Source of the DNA: Purshia tridentata
Taxonomy: Eukaryota; Streptophyta; Magnoliopsida; Rosales; Rosaceae
NCBI GenBank assembly: GCA_003254885.1
Contig: QANT01006335.1
Coordinates: 87,889 to 151,888 of the forward strand
Length of the DNA stretch: 64,000 nt
Reading direction: 5' to 3'
Below the pieces are notes generated by a model. It made no database searches and was not told the origin of the DNA. It saw nothing but the letters and a program-made list of their open reading frames with translations. Within the stretch, counting starts at the first letter, position 1. Every line of letters starts with the position of its first letter. The translations under genes and the position numbers were made by a program. Of the stretch, positions 1 through 15,702 are shown piece after piece.

Positions 1-1
1 T

Positions 2-346
2 GAGCTGTATGGAAGCCAAAATGGTAATATAGAGAAGGAACCTTCATTGGTGGAGAAGACTGTGCCTGATGGAATCACAGAAATGACAGTTGGAGAGGAC
101 CCTAATGACAACGACCAAGTAACTGTGGTAACTAAGAAGCCCAACCTTGGCAGAGTGACTGAAGGTGACAATCCATTGAGCATCACCCCTCCCATTAGTG
201 CTTCAGCAAAATCAGTTGAGAACCCTGATGATGATCAAGAAACTGGGAGAGTAATTGGAGCTAAAAGGCAGAGGCAACCACTAATTTCAAGAACTTCACT
301 ACCAGAGTATACCGAAGAACAGCTGGATCTTTTTGAATTTGACTGA
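2..346 (+). CDS. 3' end of an unidentified protein-coding gene (partial)
   Basis: The frame is open from the window edge to a TGA at 344-346, giving the last 114 residues of a protein whose start lies outside the window. The segment is acidic and low in hydrophobics (runs of D, N, E, P and T), then has a short basic patch (AKRQRQPLISR) and ends in EEQLDLFEFD. This looks like a disordered tail with a short conserved-looking acidic/aromatic C-terminus, the kind of end that often binds a partner protein. No catalytic domain is visible and I do not recognise the family. It could be the last exon or an internal part of one. That it is coding is likely; the function is unknown. Confidence 0.6.
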   Translation, partial: ELYGSQNGNIEKEPSLVEKTVPDGITEMTVGEDPNDNDQVTVVTKKPNLGRVTEGDNPLSITPPISASAKSVENPDDDQETGRVIGAKRQRQPLISRTSLPEYTEEQLDLFEFD

Positions 347-1328
347 GGCAACGACAGGCTTGCATAATAGCTATTCACTTTATAAGGTTCTTTATTTTTT
401 TGGGTTACATGTTAGATTCATATCAATACAGCCTACACAGGGTGAAATGGATCTGTGTGGTGCATAGTCTACTCTTACATGGATTCTTTTCCATTTCCAG
501 TGATAATTCCATTGAATAATAGATGTTTAAAGACCCGGAATCCATTCCTAGACTTGTGATATTAATGTTTGATAAATATAATCACCTTTTGTCATTTTAA
601 ATCTCGCCAAATTCTTTTTCATGCTGGGTCAATATCGTTTGCAGTTAGATACAAGACTGCTATAAGCCTATAACGACCGATTGAAATGTCAAATGTAGCT
701 GAAAGCCTACAAGCTGACTATTCTTTTTTTTTTGGTTGGTAATGAAAAGCTATGGTCCATTTTCTTATTACTCTAAAACTAACAATTAATAATTGCAACT
801 TGGATAGTGAATTTGTATTCAGCTTCCACATCTGGTGGTCTAGGAGATCAAATGGCTAATGTACACGCAACATCTTAGAGGTAACTGCTATGCTCAACCA
901 TATGCAAGCAAAAGCTTGACTTCGAATAACAAGTTAATTGCAGAAAATTTGTAACTGGTATGCTCAACCATCATCAAATGCTTTTAACCTCTGCTCAAAG
1001 CTCGAATTACAACCGGAATGTAAGGTATCAAAGAAACAAAATTGGACTATAGTTACATATTTAATTTGGCGACAATAACAACAATAATAATAATCTAATG
1101 CTCCTAAAATCATATGAGATCAAACAATAATTCAGACCCCCCAAAAATACCTTGACCAGAGTGAAGATTCTCGACTTCACTCAACGTCTCGTCTCATCGG
1201 AATGTCTGTTTAGATAATTGGCAATTGTTGTCTGTCCGAATGGGTCTATCCAGGCAGAGTGAACTTTGAGGATTTGCAGGATGATAACTTTTTCATGTGG
1301 TTCAAAAATGCTCGCATACGCTGGTCAC
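347..1328. other. 3' UTR and convergent intergenic spacer
   Basis: This holds the presumed 3' UTR of the left-edge gene (+) and the 3' UTR of TOC64 (-). It is AT-rich with a poly-T tract at 722-735. I see no further gene. Confidence 0.5.
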
Positions 1329-2844
1329 CTACAGAAATAGCTTCCTCAATCTTTCAGCAGAAGCAGCTGCTCTTTTATTGGTTGGCTCAAGGACAAGAGC
1401 ATATCTAAAATCTGCAAGGTGAAGGGCCATTGGCCAACAATTTTAGAAGACTAAGCTGAATGAATTAATAAAACTAATATGTGGCCCACAAACAGACTCA
1501 TGTGTTGATAGAGTTGCAACACGTCCTCCATAATTCTAACTATAAAATGGAATAGCTTACCAATTTATAACTGCAATCGGTAGAAACTACATCCTCTGAG
1601 TGTATTTTCATAAGAAATTTTCAAACTCCAATCCCAAACATACTTATTTTGTATACAGTTTAAATTATTTCCCTTAGACTTGCACATCTTTTATTCTTTT
1701 GGCCAAAATGTACGAACATATAGATGATGGGGGCATGATGCCTGCTAGATAATAAATAAACAAAATCTGACCTTCAATTGCTTCCCTATAGTAACCAAGC
1801 ATCTCCCTTGCGGTGCCTCTTCGTAAATAAGCCTTCACATTCTGAAGAAACATAAAAGTAGGCAATTTTGAACTTTGGATATTAAAATGCAATCCATAAT
1901 GTGCTCTTAAGGAACGTGATTGAATACTATCAGGACAAAAAGATAATCAAGAAGAAATAAGCATAACTATAAATTATATACATATATATATAATGCGACA
2001 TAAATATGTTTTGGAAAGAAAAAAAAAGTTACCTTTTTGTCGAGGTTGATAGCTTTAGTGCAGTCTGCCTCAGCTTGAAGGAAACTGATAGGGGGAAAAA
2101 AAAAAGTCAAACCAACAACAAAAATCAATTGAGAAACTAAATGCCCAGACAAATAGCAGTACCTTCCAGCTTCAAGATATGCTGCAGCCCTGTTACTGTA
2201 ATATGTTGCATTGTTGCCACTAAGTTTGATAGCTTCTGAATAGAGGCTAATAGCCTTCTGCCACTCTTTATCTTTGTATGCTTGATTTCCCTGAATATTT
2301 TGTAAAGATGACACAAGAAAATTATTTAGGATATGAAATTCAATTCCAAAAAACAACAGAAAAAGGAAAAATAACAATGATGATAATGATCAACCTTTTC
2401 CTTGGCAATTTCAGCAGATTGCTCCTTGGTGACAACATTTTTTGATAATTTTGATTTTGAAGCAATATCAGCCTGCTCCTGTAAAGATGTATACATAGTC
2501 TGCAGTGTATCTAGTAAAAAGCGATCACCCCCATGCCTGGCAATGAGAGAAACTGAAACAGGACACTTGTCATGTAATCCCAGTGGTACTGTAACCTGGA
2601 GAGGAGACATCAAAATACAGGTGAACGTGAAATGATAATCAGTACAGACTTATAAACTATGTTAGGGATACTAAACAAACCCTGTCACCTTCACTTTTGT
2701 ATGTGCCACAGCCCCAAATTTGACAAGTGAAAGTGTTATTTCTTCCTTTACTTGGCACATTATGCGAAATGACACAACTTAATATAGACTTAACAATTAT
2801 AAAATGCAAATCTCATGCTCAGATTCTAAGCATTACAGAACAAA

Positions 2845-2897
<53 letters not shown>

Positions 2898-5800
2898 CAC
2901 CTGACAGCAACCTGAGAGGCTAGCAATACTTAATAGACCAAAAGCACGACTACGGAAATCCTCAGAGAGGATCTCCTTACCACCAAGTTTTGAAGGAGGA
3001 TCTGCCATGGTTGGGATCACCAGAATCCCATCATCCTACAAAAGAAAATAAAGCACAAAATGAGCATAATGAATAATATCAATCTTCAATAAACAGATTA
3101 GGAAAGAAAATAGTCACAAGAGCAGCATATGTACATTATACCCATGTCATTAAAACTGAAGTAGACAAATATATGTTAATGTTGGGAAACCATGAATCTC
3201 AAAAGATTCAAATGGCCCACTTTGAGAACAGCCAAAAAGGTTGAATTAGACAAAGATAAGAGCAACTGAAAACAGTGCACTCAGCTATCCACCCATCTAT
3301 TGGCTTTGTAATTAATAAAATTACAAAGGTAACATATATATAATATGTATCTATGCAACATGCATAAGTCAAAAACATTAATAAGTTAATACCTTCAATA
3401 GAGAGTTGACAGCTGCCTGCAATTCATGCCTAATTGACTTGCAGATCTCAATCTCCACATCTGATGCCTCCAGTGGCCCACATATTTGTGCTGAAGTAGC
3501 AGGATCCAAAACAGGCTTCACCAAATTAATCCATTGCTCATGATTATTCTTAAACTCATGTCTGTTAAAAGGAACCATAAAAAAACCCCAATTAACTTAT
3601 TATCCACGAATATTCGCAAACTAAAAACAAATAAATGGATAAAGTGAAAAACTGCCTAAACAAACTATAAAAATGCACCATTCAAGCGATCAAGAGTTTC
3701 AGCTTCACCCTTGCCAACCAAATAAAAGAATAGAATAAAGATAATTGGAATAGAAGGAAAAAAATATCATAAAAGAAACCTTCAGCCCCAAGGTTTCCGG
3801 CAAAGGGGTGGAGAGAAAGAGAGAAATATATATATATATACCCCCTGGGGGGGGAGGGGGAGGTGGTGGTGGTGGGTTGGTAGTAAGTGGAGGGTCCAGA
3901 GTTATAAAACAATGATCAAGCAGCGACATATATGATTATGAAATAGACAGGTGATTGACTAAGGCTGAAGAGTAACCTCACCTTTGAAGAAACTGCACAA
4001 TGTTGGCAAGCAATTTTATTGATGAAGTCTTTACTACACCATTTGTTTTCTGGCCATGAAACTCTTTCAAGCTTGGAACTTTCGAGTTGAAATACTCCTC
4101 AAGATTTTCATGTTTTAATATTTTTCCTGAACCAGCTTATTGAGAAATCATTTAGAAAATTTTCAAAAACAGCAGTAGTAGCAGCAGTAGCAGTAGCATA
4201 AAGCTTTCAATTCACCATTAGTCTTTTAACGATGAAACTCTTTCAATTCAAGTATGTGACTCTAGAAGTTAAATAGTTTTTGAATATTTTCACACTTACA
4301 TTTTCATGTTAATGAAGTAGTGAAAATAATGAAAACAACAATGTTATAATGATGAAAATAATGTACAGAAAAACAAAATGATAACAATGATACACATGTC
4401 CTCCGTGAACAGGGAGCATAGAACAATTCTCTAAGTCAAAGGGAAAAACTAAATATGATAGGCTGAGAAATGTGGCAAAAGAACATACTTCCAAAGAGCT
4501 TCTCAGAAGATTTGATGACCACTTGAACAATCCTGTCAACAGGAATCTTTACTTGTTGAAAGCAATCATCAGCTATTACAATTTGTCTAGGACTGCGTGA
4601 AACTGCATAAGGAAGTTGCAGAAGCACATTTCCAACACGACGTAGAACATTAAGATCCTTAGCAAACCATCCTGCAAACATGATCATGCAAGTCAAACAT
4701 GATGAATACATTTTTTTTATGAGAGAACACAATGAAAGAAATTAATGTATACCAGATAGCTTACAGCTAAATTTTTTTAAATGCAAATTTATTATTTAAC
4801 CAATCAAGAAATGGAGCCAATAAAGTAAACCAGCAATTTTAATGTACCACTAAGAAATGGTTGATCATTTACCAAATCACAGGCACTGATCCAACAGTCC
4901 AGAACATCTACTAGTTTACTCTACATTTTCTTCTATTAAAACCTTATACTTAAATATAAAATTGGTCTTTCAATAAGAATAAAAAAAAGGAGCATCATCA
5001 GCACATTGGAGAAGAGCTCAGCATATGGCCATAGCAAAGATAATATATACATAAATAATGGGAAAATAAGATGCGGGATTAGCCTTGAACTCCAGAACAA
5101 ACATACGCAGAGTTAAAACTCCAGTCAATTTTTATCTCCTTGATAACAGTATATTCAAAGAACGTAACATTACAAGTAATGCAGGTAGACATAGTTAGTT
5201 GCACATTATCATGTATTCCTGCATCATGGCATTATAAAATTATACCCATACATACCAACAGTGTCAAGACTTGTAGAAACAGGTACAATTCCAATGTGAG
5301 AAACAGCCCCATGTGAAGGTCGGAATCCCATAATGCCACAAAATCCAGCAGGCACTCTAACACCACCAACAGTATCAATACCTGCACCATGAAATGAAAA
5401 TTACAATATAAAAATAACAAGTTGTACCACAACTAAAAACTATAATGCAGTCTTAATTACATATAATTTTTAGACACTTATATAGATATTTGATGTGTCG
5501 GACACCTAACAACACTAAACTTGTGTTAAACCATATCAGACACTCATGTAAATGGTTAAAAATATACCTTAGTTTTTGCTTAAAACAGGATGCACATTCA
5601 TAGAGGACCAGGTACAATGACTACAAACTCAGGGGGAAATGTAAGAATATGTAGAATGGTTTTAAAAGATAGAGAAAAAGAAGAAGCTCACCCAGTGAAA
5701 AGTCAACAATATTAGCGGCTACAGCCACAGCAGCTCCACTAGAGGATCCACCTGGTGTTCTTGAAGGTGCTGCAGGATTGGTGGGAGTACAGTAATGCTT

Positions 5801-7235
5801 ATTTTCTCCGCTAATACTGAAATAGGCAGGCCAAAAGGAATGGACATTATTTAATCCAAACTAAAGCTAGAGTTGGTAAATTTGAAAGGTAAATAGACAT
5901 GTCATTCTGCGCACCAAAATCTGACACTGGTACATCAGTAACAGTGAATAAAACAGGAATAATCCATTTAAAAGATGAAAACATATTTTGTGATCCAAAC
6001 CACGACCTAATGAAATAGTCAATGTTGATCCTCAGAACAACTTTTGTTTTTCCTTTTTTAAGGAGACCCTCACAAAAGTTAGGAATAGGACCTTCAGCCT
6101 GTTGAGGGCACATCCAAAGTGTGTGCTCATAGTACACATACCTATACGACAATTCATCCACAACAGTTTTTCCAACGCATGTGGCACCTCCTTCGACAAG
6201 AGTGGAAACCACAGGAGATGTCTGAGAAGCTGCATCATGTGTTCTTCCCCAATCAGGATGACCAAAACCAGTTACATGTCCTTCGACTTCAAATCTGCCA
6301 ACCATATTACAAATTTCTCCACTTTGAGGCAAACCAAAAAGTCTCAAAACTAGAACTGCAAAGCAAAAACATGTGTACTCACGTGTGCACTTGCACACCC
6401 ATGTACATTGAGTCAATGTACAGAAAGGTGCTTATTTATTTATGGACAATTGGCAACATTCAGTGGTAAGTGTCATACTGTGCTCCAAACGGATGTTCTG
6501 CTTTTTACCTTACTAAATACTCTTCTCCCAATTACAAAAACCAAAAACCCACATGACGAACCACTTCAATTACTTGTATTCAATAAGAAAATTATGAATA
6601 TAAAAGATTGAACCCCTCAATCCACAACCTATAACACAGTTGAATAACCAAAATCAATATGCTCCACCTAGTTAATGCATAATACGTAGAAAAGGCAACG
6701 GCAAAGAAAAACGAAAGGAAAGAAAAGTACCAAGACATGAATTTCAGGCCTTTTTCATCATCCGGGTTCCAACCCAATCCAACAATCCAATTGAAACGAC
6801 CCCAATTCAACTAACTCTTTAACAACGTATAGTAATCACAACTTCATCTCATTATTTCAATTTGCAGAAAACTAAGCAAAAAGGCAACCATAAAATTTCC
6901 AAGTTCCCTCTATTCTGTTCTCTCAGAAACCAAAGAATATAACACCAAAGCTAGATACTTTTCCATGTTTTAGTATCCTTTTCATTAGAAAACAAGCATG
7001 AAACGAAAGAGAAAAAGTTGTAGAGAGCGTACACGTCAGAGATGGCGAAGGTGAGACCAGTGAGGGGATGCGGAGCTTTGGGAGGAGCAGGCTGAGGAGG
7101 AGGGAGAAGCTGAAGCTTTTCAATAAAGGCGCCAAAGTCTTCTCTGATTGTCTTCTTAAGCTTCCTCGTCATTATTAGAATTCCAGCCAAACCCAAACCC
7201 AGTAGAACCAGCAGATTGGCGGATTGAGACCCCAT
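1329..7235 (-). CDS. TOC64: TOC64 (outer envelope protein 64, TOC64-III type): amidase-like domain plus TPR preprotein receptor
   Basis: This chloroplast outer-envelope receptor docks Hsp90-delivered preproteins through a cytosolic TPR domain. Thirteen exons fit with intact frame to 590 residues: 7033-7235, 6142-6294, 5692-5816, 5256-5381, 4489-4671, 3982-4126, 3393-3561, 2901-3035, 2395-2595, 2163-2290, 2033-2084, 1772-1841, 1329-1411. The N-terminus (residues 5-22, LLVLLGLGLAGILIM) is a signal-anchor helix followed by KKLKK-type basic residues. An amidase-signature fold follows (about 60-440), including GGSSSGAA and IDTVGGVRVPAG. Three TPR units lie at about 475-590 (GNQAYKDKEWQKAI, NRAAAYLEAG, KAYLRRGTAREMLG). 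The match to Arabidopsis TOC64-III, as I remember it, covers the full length and is closer than to mitochondrial OM64. The residues that serve as catalytic Lys and nucleophilic Ser in active amidases are Ser and Gly here, so it should not be an amidase. Start chosen at the only upstream ATG giving the anchor. Confidence 0.95.
2844..2895. repeat. (TG)n(GA)n compound microsatellite
   Basis: About nine TG units run directly into about seventeen GA units, in a TOC64 intron only a few bases from the donor of exon 8 (exon ends at 2901). It is likely length-polymorphic. Confidence 0.9.
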
Positions 7236-9193
7236 GTCTGTGTGTGACTGTTTGTGTCAATCTAATGTTTCTGAAACCCTCCGTCCGGTATTACCAAACT
7301 CACCCGTCAATGAAGTTTTATTATAGAGGGAGGGAGAGAGAGAAGTGGATAATGCAGCGACCAGCGCAGCGTAACCTAGGCGGAGAGACGGTTCTTGAGG
7401 TAATGAGGTAACCAAAATATCAGGTGGGTCCTCCAAGTTTCTCATAATGTCAACAGCTGGTATGCTTCTATTTCATTTTCTATTTTGTAGCCCTTAATTT
7501 TTCCTAATTTTAATGTGGTCCTTTAGAAGACAAAAAGGCAATTACTGAACATACATCAACAGATCAACTAATTGATTTCCTAAAGTGCACAATTAACTTC
7601 CCTTCTCTGTTGGGTACCGGTATCTAATATGCAGTATTTTAGAACTCACTTCATTTATGAGAACTATCTCACCTGTGCTTTGTCTTCTGCATTCATTTGA
7701 ATAATGGTAACAGTGCTCCAATGAAGTTATTATCGATCTAAAGTCTCTCACGTTTAGTGTTTTACTTGTAGTGTTGCTTTGCAGTCACTACACTTCCACT
7801 TTGTTTTCATATGATCCATTCTGCAGGCCTCCACAAATGAAGGTTATCTTTATAATTTATTCGCTTTCATTGTGTGGCTTTCTTAATTAGTATCCATGAT
7901 GCAGTTCAGCAACACTATGCATTTGATCACAGAACTGGCTTTAATCTATCTGCAACTTAAAATAAGAGTAATCTATATGATGGGAAGAAGTTGAGCATGA
8001 CTTCACGTAATATATTTTCAGTTAAGATGGGAGATAAGAAAGCTGAATGTATGTAAATACATACAACCCATTTTCGAACTTATATTGAAATGCATCTGGC
8101 CATTGCATGGCAATTATAATCCTAATTTCTGTGATTCCCTGTGTTCATCTTCCGTTTTTTACCATGCTTTGGTTGACAGTGAAATATGCTTGTTTCAGGC
8201 ACTTTTACACTTTGTCCCTGCCGGGCTGGTAGTCCTTGATCTGTTTGCTGAAGTGAAACCCATATGGATTACTTAAGAGCAGCTTTACGGTGTTCCTTAC
8301 ATCTGGAAAGTCATTGCTCCTTTTTACTCATAGAAGTAGGCCATTTTTACGTACTTAAAATGTTAAGTTGAAATGCATTTATGCAAGACTTTTTACATAG
8401 CTGCATAGATTACCTGATGTCTCTTCTCATGCCTAATAATTAAGCATTGAGAGGTGAAAGGGTTAAATTGGTTATCGTTATTAGTCCTGAAGCCAAACCT
8501 GACCCTTCAATCTGAGCCAATCCAAGAGACCCTTCCATTGTACTGGTTGTTCGCTTCATCACCCCTCATCTGTTGCACATCCAACGTGCATTAATTTGAT
8601 AACACAATTTTACATTAAAATTAGATTAGAGCTTTTAGGAACTAAAGTATGACAAGGGAAACAAATCGAATTCATATTAATATTTGTTCATTGCAACTTC
8701 CATTTATACCTTCTTTTACAACCCGCATTGTATATTTTGATTTTATATTGGAGCTATATACACAATCGCTTTAAGAAAATTGATTGCAAGTAGCTGCCAC
8801 AACGGCGTCCACAACGGCTGCCACATATTTAGGCCCAACCTTGTTCCGCAAATAATTCCAATTCACAGTAGGTAAAGAATCATCTGAAAGAGTAGTCACT
8901 AATATTAATTGGATTTAAATAAAGCTACCACAAGGTCCACAACCCTTGCCAAAAATTCCACAACTAACATTTCCTTATTCCTTATACTGCTAAACAATCA
9001 TATCTAATGTAATAAGAAACAATTTCACTTTTCCAAATAACCGAATAGTAGAAAAATTTTGCCTATATTCATTTCTCTTATAACTGAAAGTATCTCCTGA
9101 AAAATCTTTGTTCTTCGTATTTGACTTAGTTTGGCAATAGAAACAGCAAACTCAAAAATGAAGCGCAGAACCCTGCTGCAAACTCCATACAAT
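7236..9193. other. TOC64 promoter and 3' flank of the PGES2-like gene
   Basis: The first ~250 bp upstream of TOC64 is rich in GA runs (7326-7345) and is the probable promoter/5' UTR. The rest is AT-rich unique DNA plus the 3' UTR of the neighbouring minus-strand gene. No exon set with conserved protein similarity was found, and the short open frames here look random. Confidence 0.5.
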
Positions 9194-11478
<2,285 letters not shown>

Positions 11479-12401
11479 GGCGGAGGTAGCGAGTGTAAAC
11501 AGAAGAAGATGATCGATTGCTTTGGAAGAGTATTCCGGAGAAGGGTTTAAGTCGGTTTTGTGATCCAACTGTTCGGGGTTTATGAGATTTGTGGTGATCC
11601 CATCGCGCGCGGTGTTTAATCTACGATCCTAATTATTATTTCTCTTTTCTTTTTTCCATTTAGGAAATTACTCGAACAACCTTCAGGCTTCAGCATCCTT
11701 TTTCATTTTTTTTCTTTCTAAAATTGAGGCGCGTAAGTATTTATACTTATTTTTCTGAAATTTACATATATTAGTTTTTTAACAGTATATTAATATGATT
11801 TTCGAATATAATTGATTGATTATATCATTGATATTTTGAGGAGTCATGAGTTTCATTTTATAAATAATAACTAATTAATAGTATATATATTATTAATTAA
11901 TCATATGTAAGTTAACATGCAGTCGAATGAACAATTAGAGGCGGATTAATGTACATTGTTTAAGGGTTAATTGACCTTATAAAGCTACATTGGTCCCATT
12001 AAATTTCGACTATCATTCTCTTTTTTTTTTTCTTTATGTTTGTTTATGTGTTACTATTATTTTTAAGTTTCTTGATTTTATCTATAATGGATATGACAAA
12101 ATCAGTTTGACAAAATGCCTTAATCACTCATGCCACTGGCCACCTCATATTTGTCAGTAATTTTTGTTTAAAATTTATAATTCCTTATTGCACCCTCAAG
12201 TTAGATACATTTTACAATCAAATCCCCTATCTTCTGAATTTTCATGTGTCTAAAACCCAGCATCCCCTAAAACCCTCTTCTCCTCCCCTAAAGTTTTCGT
12301 AAAAACCTTGCCACTTACCACCATCTTCTTCCATGCCTATTCCCACACACTCACACTCTGAACTCCTTTGACAAACAACAAAATTCAAACCGAAACAAAA
12401 A
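11479..12401. other. Divergent intergenic promoter region (PGES2-like / OZ-type)
   Basis: Both flanking genes point outward, so this 0.9 kb contains both promoters. It is AT-rich with long T runs at 11642-11720 and 12010-12030. I could not assign a clear TATA box or conserved element. Confidence 0.45.
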
Positions 12402-15400
12402 ATGTCAGCTGCTTCAAAATTGATACGCTTTGGAACCGCACTGTTCCAAACTCCAATTAGAACTTTCTCTCCGACCCCTTCACTTCTCTCTCTCAAACCC
12501 TTCGCTGCCTCACAATCTCTACGCTTCCCCAGGCACTGCTCCTCTCCCGCCGCAATCGATACTATTGATGCCGTCACCGCTTCTAACAGCACAGAAGCGC
12601 CGCCGCTGCACCACCCCTGGCCCGAGTGGGTGGCTTTCATTGACGGATTGAAGACCAAGGGTTACTTTATCGAACCGAAGGCGTCTTCGGAGGAGAGCAT
12701 AAGTAACGGTGTTTACACAGACATGAATAATTTAAAGGATGCCTGTCTCAGCTTTGCTCGTGACCGCTATGATATTTTCAAGTAAGGTTCTTTTTAATTT
12801 TGTGATATTCTGTTTGGTTTCCAACAAAATGTTGTGAAAGAAAGTTTTTAGTTGAAGGTTTATTGAGTAATTGCTGCTATTGAGCTTACTTGAAGTTTCA
12901 TTTCAGTTTGGGAATCGAAATTATTAATTGATAATACTTATTAAGGCTTTGTTTTCCTTACCTGCAATTCGGGAAAAATGATTTTTTGTACTTATTGGCA
13001 AGGAATTGTAAATTATAGCTTGAGAGATTTGGATTAAACTAGCAGCTTTTCAAACATAGAGTAAAAAGCACAAGTTTTTATTGTCATTATATTATAGCAG
13101 AACACGACTACTTGGACCTAATGAGGAGTTCTTTTCATTTTGGGTTCTTTGGCAGCCAATAACTAGAATGTAAGATTATCTCCAATCATGAACTTCATTT
13201 ATCTTTGGTTAACAAAAAAAACCAATAGTGTTATGAATTCTACCTATTTCTTACAGAACATTAATCATACCATTTGCATAAGCATATGAATGGGTTCATA
13301 ACTTCTTTCATGTTTGCACCTAACTTTTGATTTTTGATTTTTATGCAGATCATTGTCTACAAACGATATTCAAAAAATTGTGGAGGGTGGATGCCCCAAT
13401 CTTTTCCGAAAAGTTGTGAATTCAGCAAAAAGATTGAGATTCTATTTGAGACTGGATGAAGGGGATGTAAGTAATCTCCCTCATTATCATAATTGATGCA
13501 TCATATTTGTCGATTAAAGTGCAGAAGTACACATAAAAACTCTTTTAGAACATGATGATAGAATATATCTATTCTATAATGTTTTATTATATAGTTTTCT
13601 TTTCACATGTTTGAGGGGGAATTTCATTTGAGAATTGTAGATTGTGATCTAGGTAGTGCTTTCATGTACAGGTTTGTGGTGCTTGCAATCTGCGAGGTTC
13701 CTGTGATAGAGCTTATGTGGTTCTTAAGGAATCTGAAGCAGCTGCCCGTACGGTGGATATAGTGCGAATATTATTGTTTTATGCACTAGATCCACTTGTT
13801 ATTTCCGGTGGAGAGAAACCTCCTGGTAGAGAGCTTCTAGAAACATCTGCAAGGAAACTGCTTTCTGAGTTGCTTCAACTCAGTGAAACATCTGTTGACC
13901 CATCACTTCCAAATCCTTCTGCCAAAGCTCTTGAGCGGAAAAAAGTATCTGCAAGTTTCATAGATGATGGACTATCAGCTACTGTTGAAATGAAGAGAGG
14001 AGATTGGATGTGTCCCAAGTAAGTTACACCAAGTTACTATGGGCATTTCATAGTTGACGCAAATCTTTAATTTTAAGATTTTTTCAATATGTGCACTGCT
14101 TTATTATCTGTCCCTTTGATTTGAGATGTCTGAATCCAACATTTTATTTCCTTCCCTTGCATTGCACTTGTAGTGACGCATTCCTTGCAATTGAAACTGC
14201 TTGGTTTCACTAGTTTATGAACTGGTGTCCTTTTTATCTCGTTGCAGATGCAATTTTATGAACTTCGCCAAAAATCTAAGATGCCTACAATGCAAAGAAG
14301 ATGGCCCCAAAAAAACTGATGCGGGTGATGTTGAAATGAAAAAAGGAGACTGGAACTGTCCTGAGTAAGTCACTTCTTTTGCATGAGTGCTGCCTTGTAG
14401 TTGGTTCCTTATAGAATATTGCTGAGCTTATGTTTCAACCATTCTCTTAGTACAAATAATCATGTAATGATATTTCTTGCTGCTTGTAATATTATGTACT
14501 GTTTCTAAGTTTATCCAATTATCAATGCTTTTTCAGTTTCTTTCCCTGCTTTGAATGATGGAATTAGCAAGAAAAAGTTTGAACCATTGAAATGTCTAAA
14601 GTTGTTTTTTCATCAAACATTTTTATTAGTTCAAATCTGATTCTGTCAATGTGAATTTTGCACCAACATGGACGAAGTTGTTGTATGTGCCATCTTCCTT
14701 AAGATACAGGAGCAAGGTTATTCATGTTTGTCTGAGTGACTTCCTTATGTCAATTCTCATATATATTTTGGGTCAGAGGTTTTGATTGCATGCGATGGAG
14801 AAATAATGTAGCCCAAAGTAACTGTTTGATCAATTGGTGACACATGGACAAATTTTCTTATATGATGGTTTGGAGTTACAAAATTAGTATTTTAGTCTAG
14901 GCTACAACCAGATTCATGTATTCCAAGTTTCACATATCTGTTCTGGTCTGTGTTTTGTCACAGATGCAATTTCATGAACTTCTCTAGAAATGTACGCTGC
15001 TTAAAGTGTAAAGCTGAAGGGCCAAAGAAAGTCGGCCTATATACTGTTGAAATGAAAGAAGGAGACTGGAACTGCTCAAAGTAAGTCTTCATTTTGTCCT
15101 AGCACATACAATCCCAGCTTCTTACCATAAGCTTGCTCATACAACTATCAACAATAATTGTTCTTCTTAAGATTGACTATTGTTAAAACTTACCCTAGAG
15201 TTGCTGACCAAATGAACAATGGTACTGCTTAAGGAGGAGAACCAACACCATCAAATGCTCATCCTTTTAAACAGTCCCCAGCCCCCCTATCAAAATCTTA
15301 TAAATAGATCTAACATAAAAAAATTTTGACCATTAAGTCAGTTTTCCTCTGTAATTTTAATTCTATTTTGATCACTTAGCTTTTTTTTTCAGGTGTGGGT

Positions 15401-15702
15401 TCATGAATTTTGCAAACAATAGAAAGTGTTTGCGTTGTCAAGAAGACACGCGGCCCAAGAAACATCCTGGAGAGTGGGACTGTCCTTCGTAAGTCTCTCT
15501 TCCTCTTTGTTTGTATGTGTGTGTGTTGGGGGGTGGGGGTTAGATTTAATATTAAGTTTAACTGATCCTAAAATGGATTGCATACTGTAGATGCAATTTC
15601 TTGAATTATGGTAGAAACACAACCTGCCTGAAGTGCAACTGCAAACGCCCTAAAGAAACAACTACAGAGTATGAGGATCAGATATGGAGCAGTCCTCGCT
15701 AG
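12402..15702 (+). CDS. OZ/VAR3-type RanBP2 zinc-finger protein, probable organellar RNA-editing factor
   Basis: The family (OZ1/VAR3, OZ2, OZ3, OZ4) works with PPR, RIP/MORF and ORRM proteins in plastid or mitochondrial C-to-U editing. Seven exons give 428 residues: 12402-12781, 13349-13466, 13672-14018, 14248-14364, 14964-15080, 15393-15488, 15591-15702. The first ~45 residues are Ser/Arg/Phe-rich and nearly free of acidic residues, a transit peptide. The middle (about 75-255) is the family-specific region with CGACNLRGSCDRAYV. Four fingers of the W-x-C-x2-C-x3-N-x6-C-x2-C type follow (about 276-302, 315-341, 354-380, 386-412), e.g. GDWNCPECNFMNFSRNVRCL. All sixteen zinc cysteines are present. 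Its size is closer to OZ3/OZ4 than to the longer VAR3 and OZ2. Every finger is cut by an intron just after its first Cys pair begins (W-x-C-P-K/E), which marks exon duplication. Whether it acts in mitochondria or plastids cannot be told by eye. Confidence 0.88.

Noticed and set aside
8085-8276. 63-codon open frame in the TOC64/PGES2 gap
   Set aside because: No conserved motif, no splice partner, and composition like the surrounding intergenic DNA.
12242-12658. 138-codon open frame antisense to OZ exon 1
   Set aside because: It overlaps a well supported exon on the other strand and shows no family resemblance.
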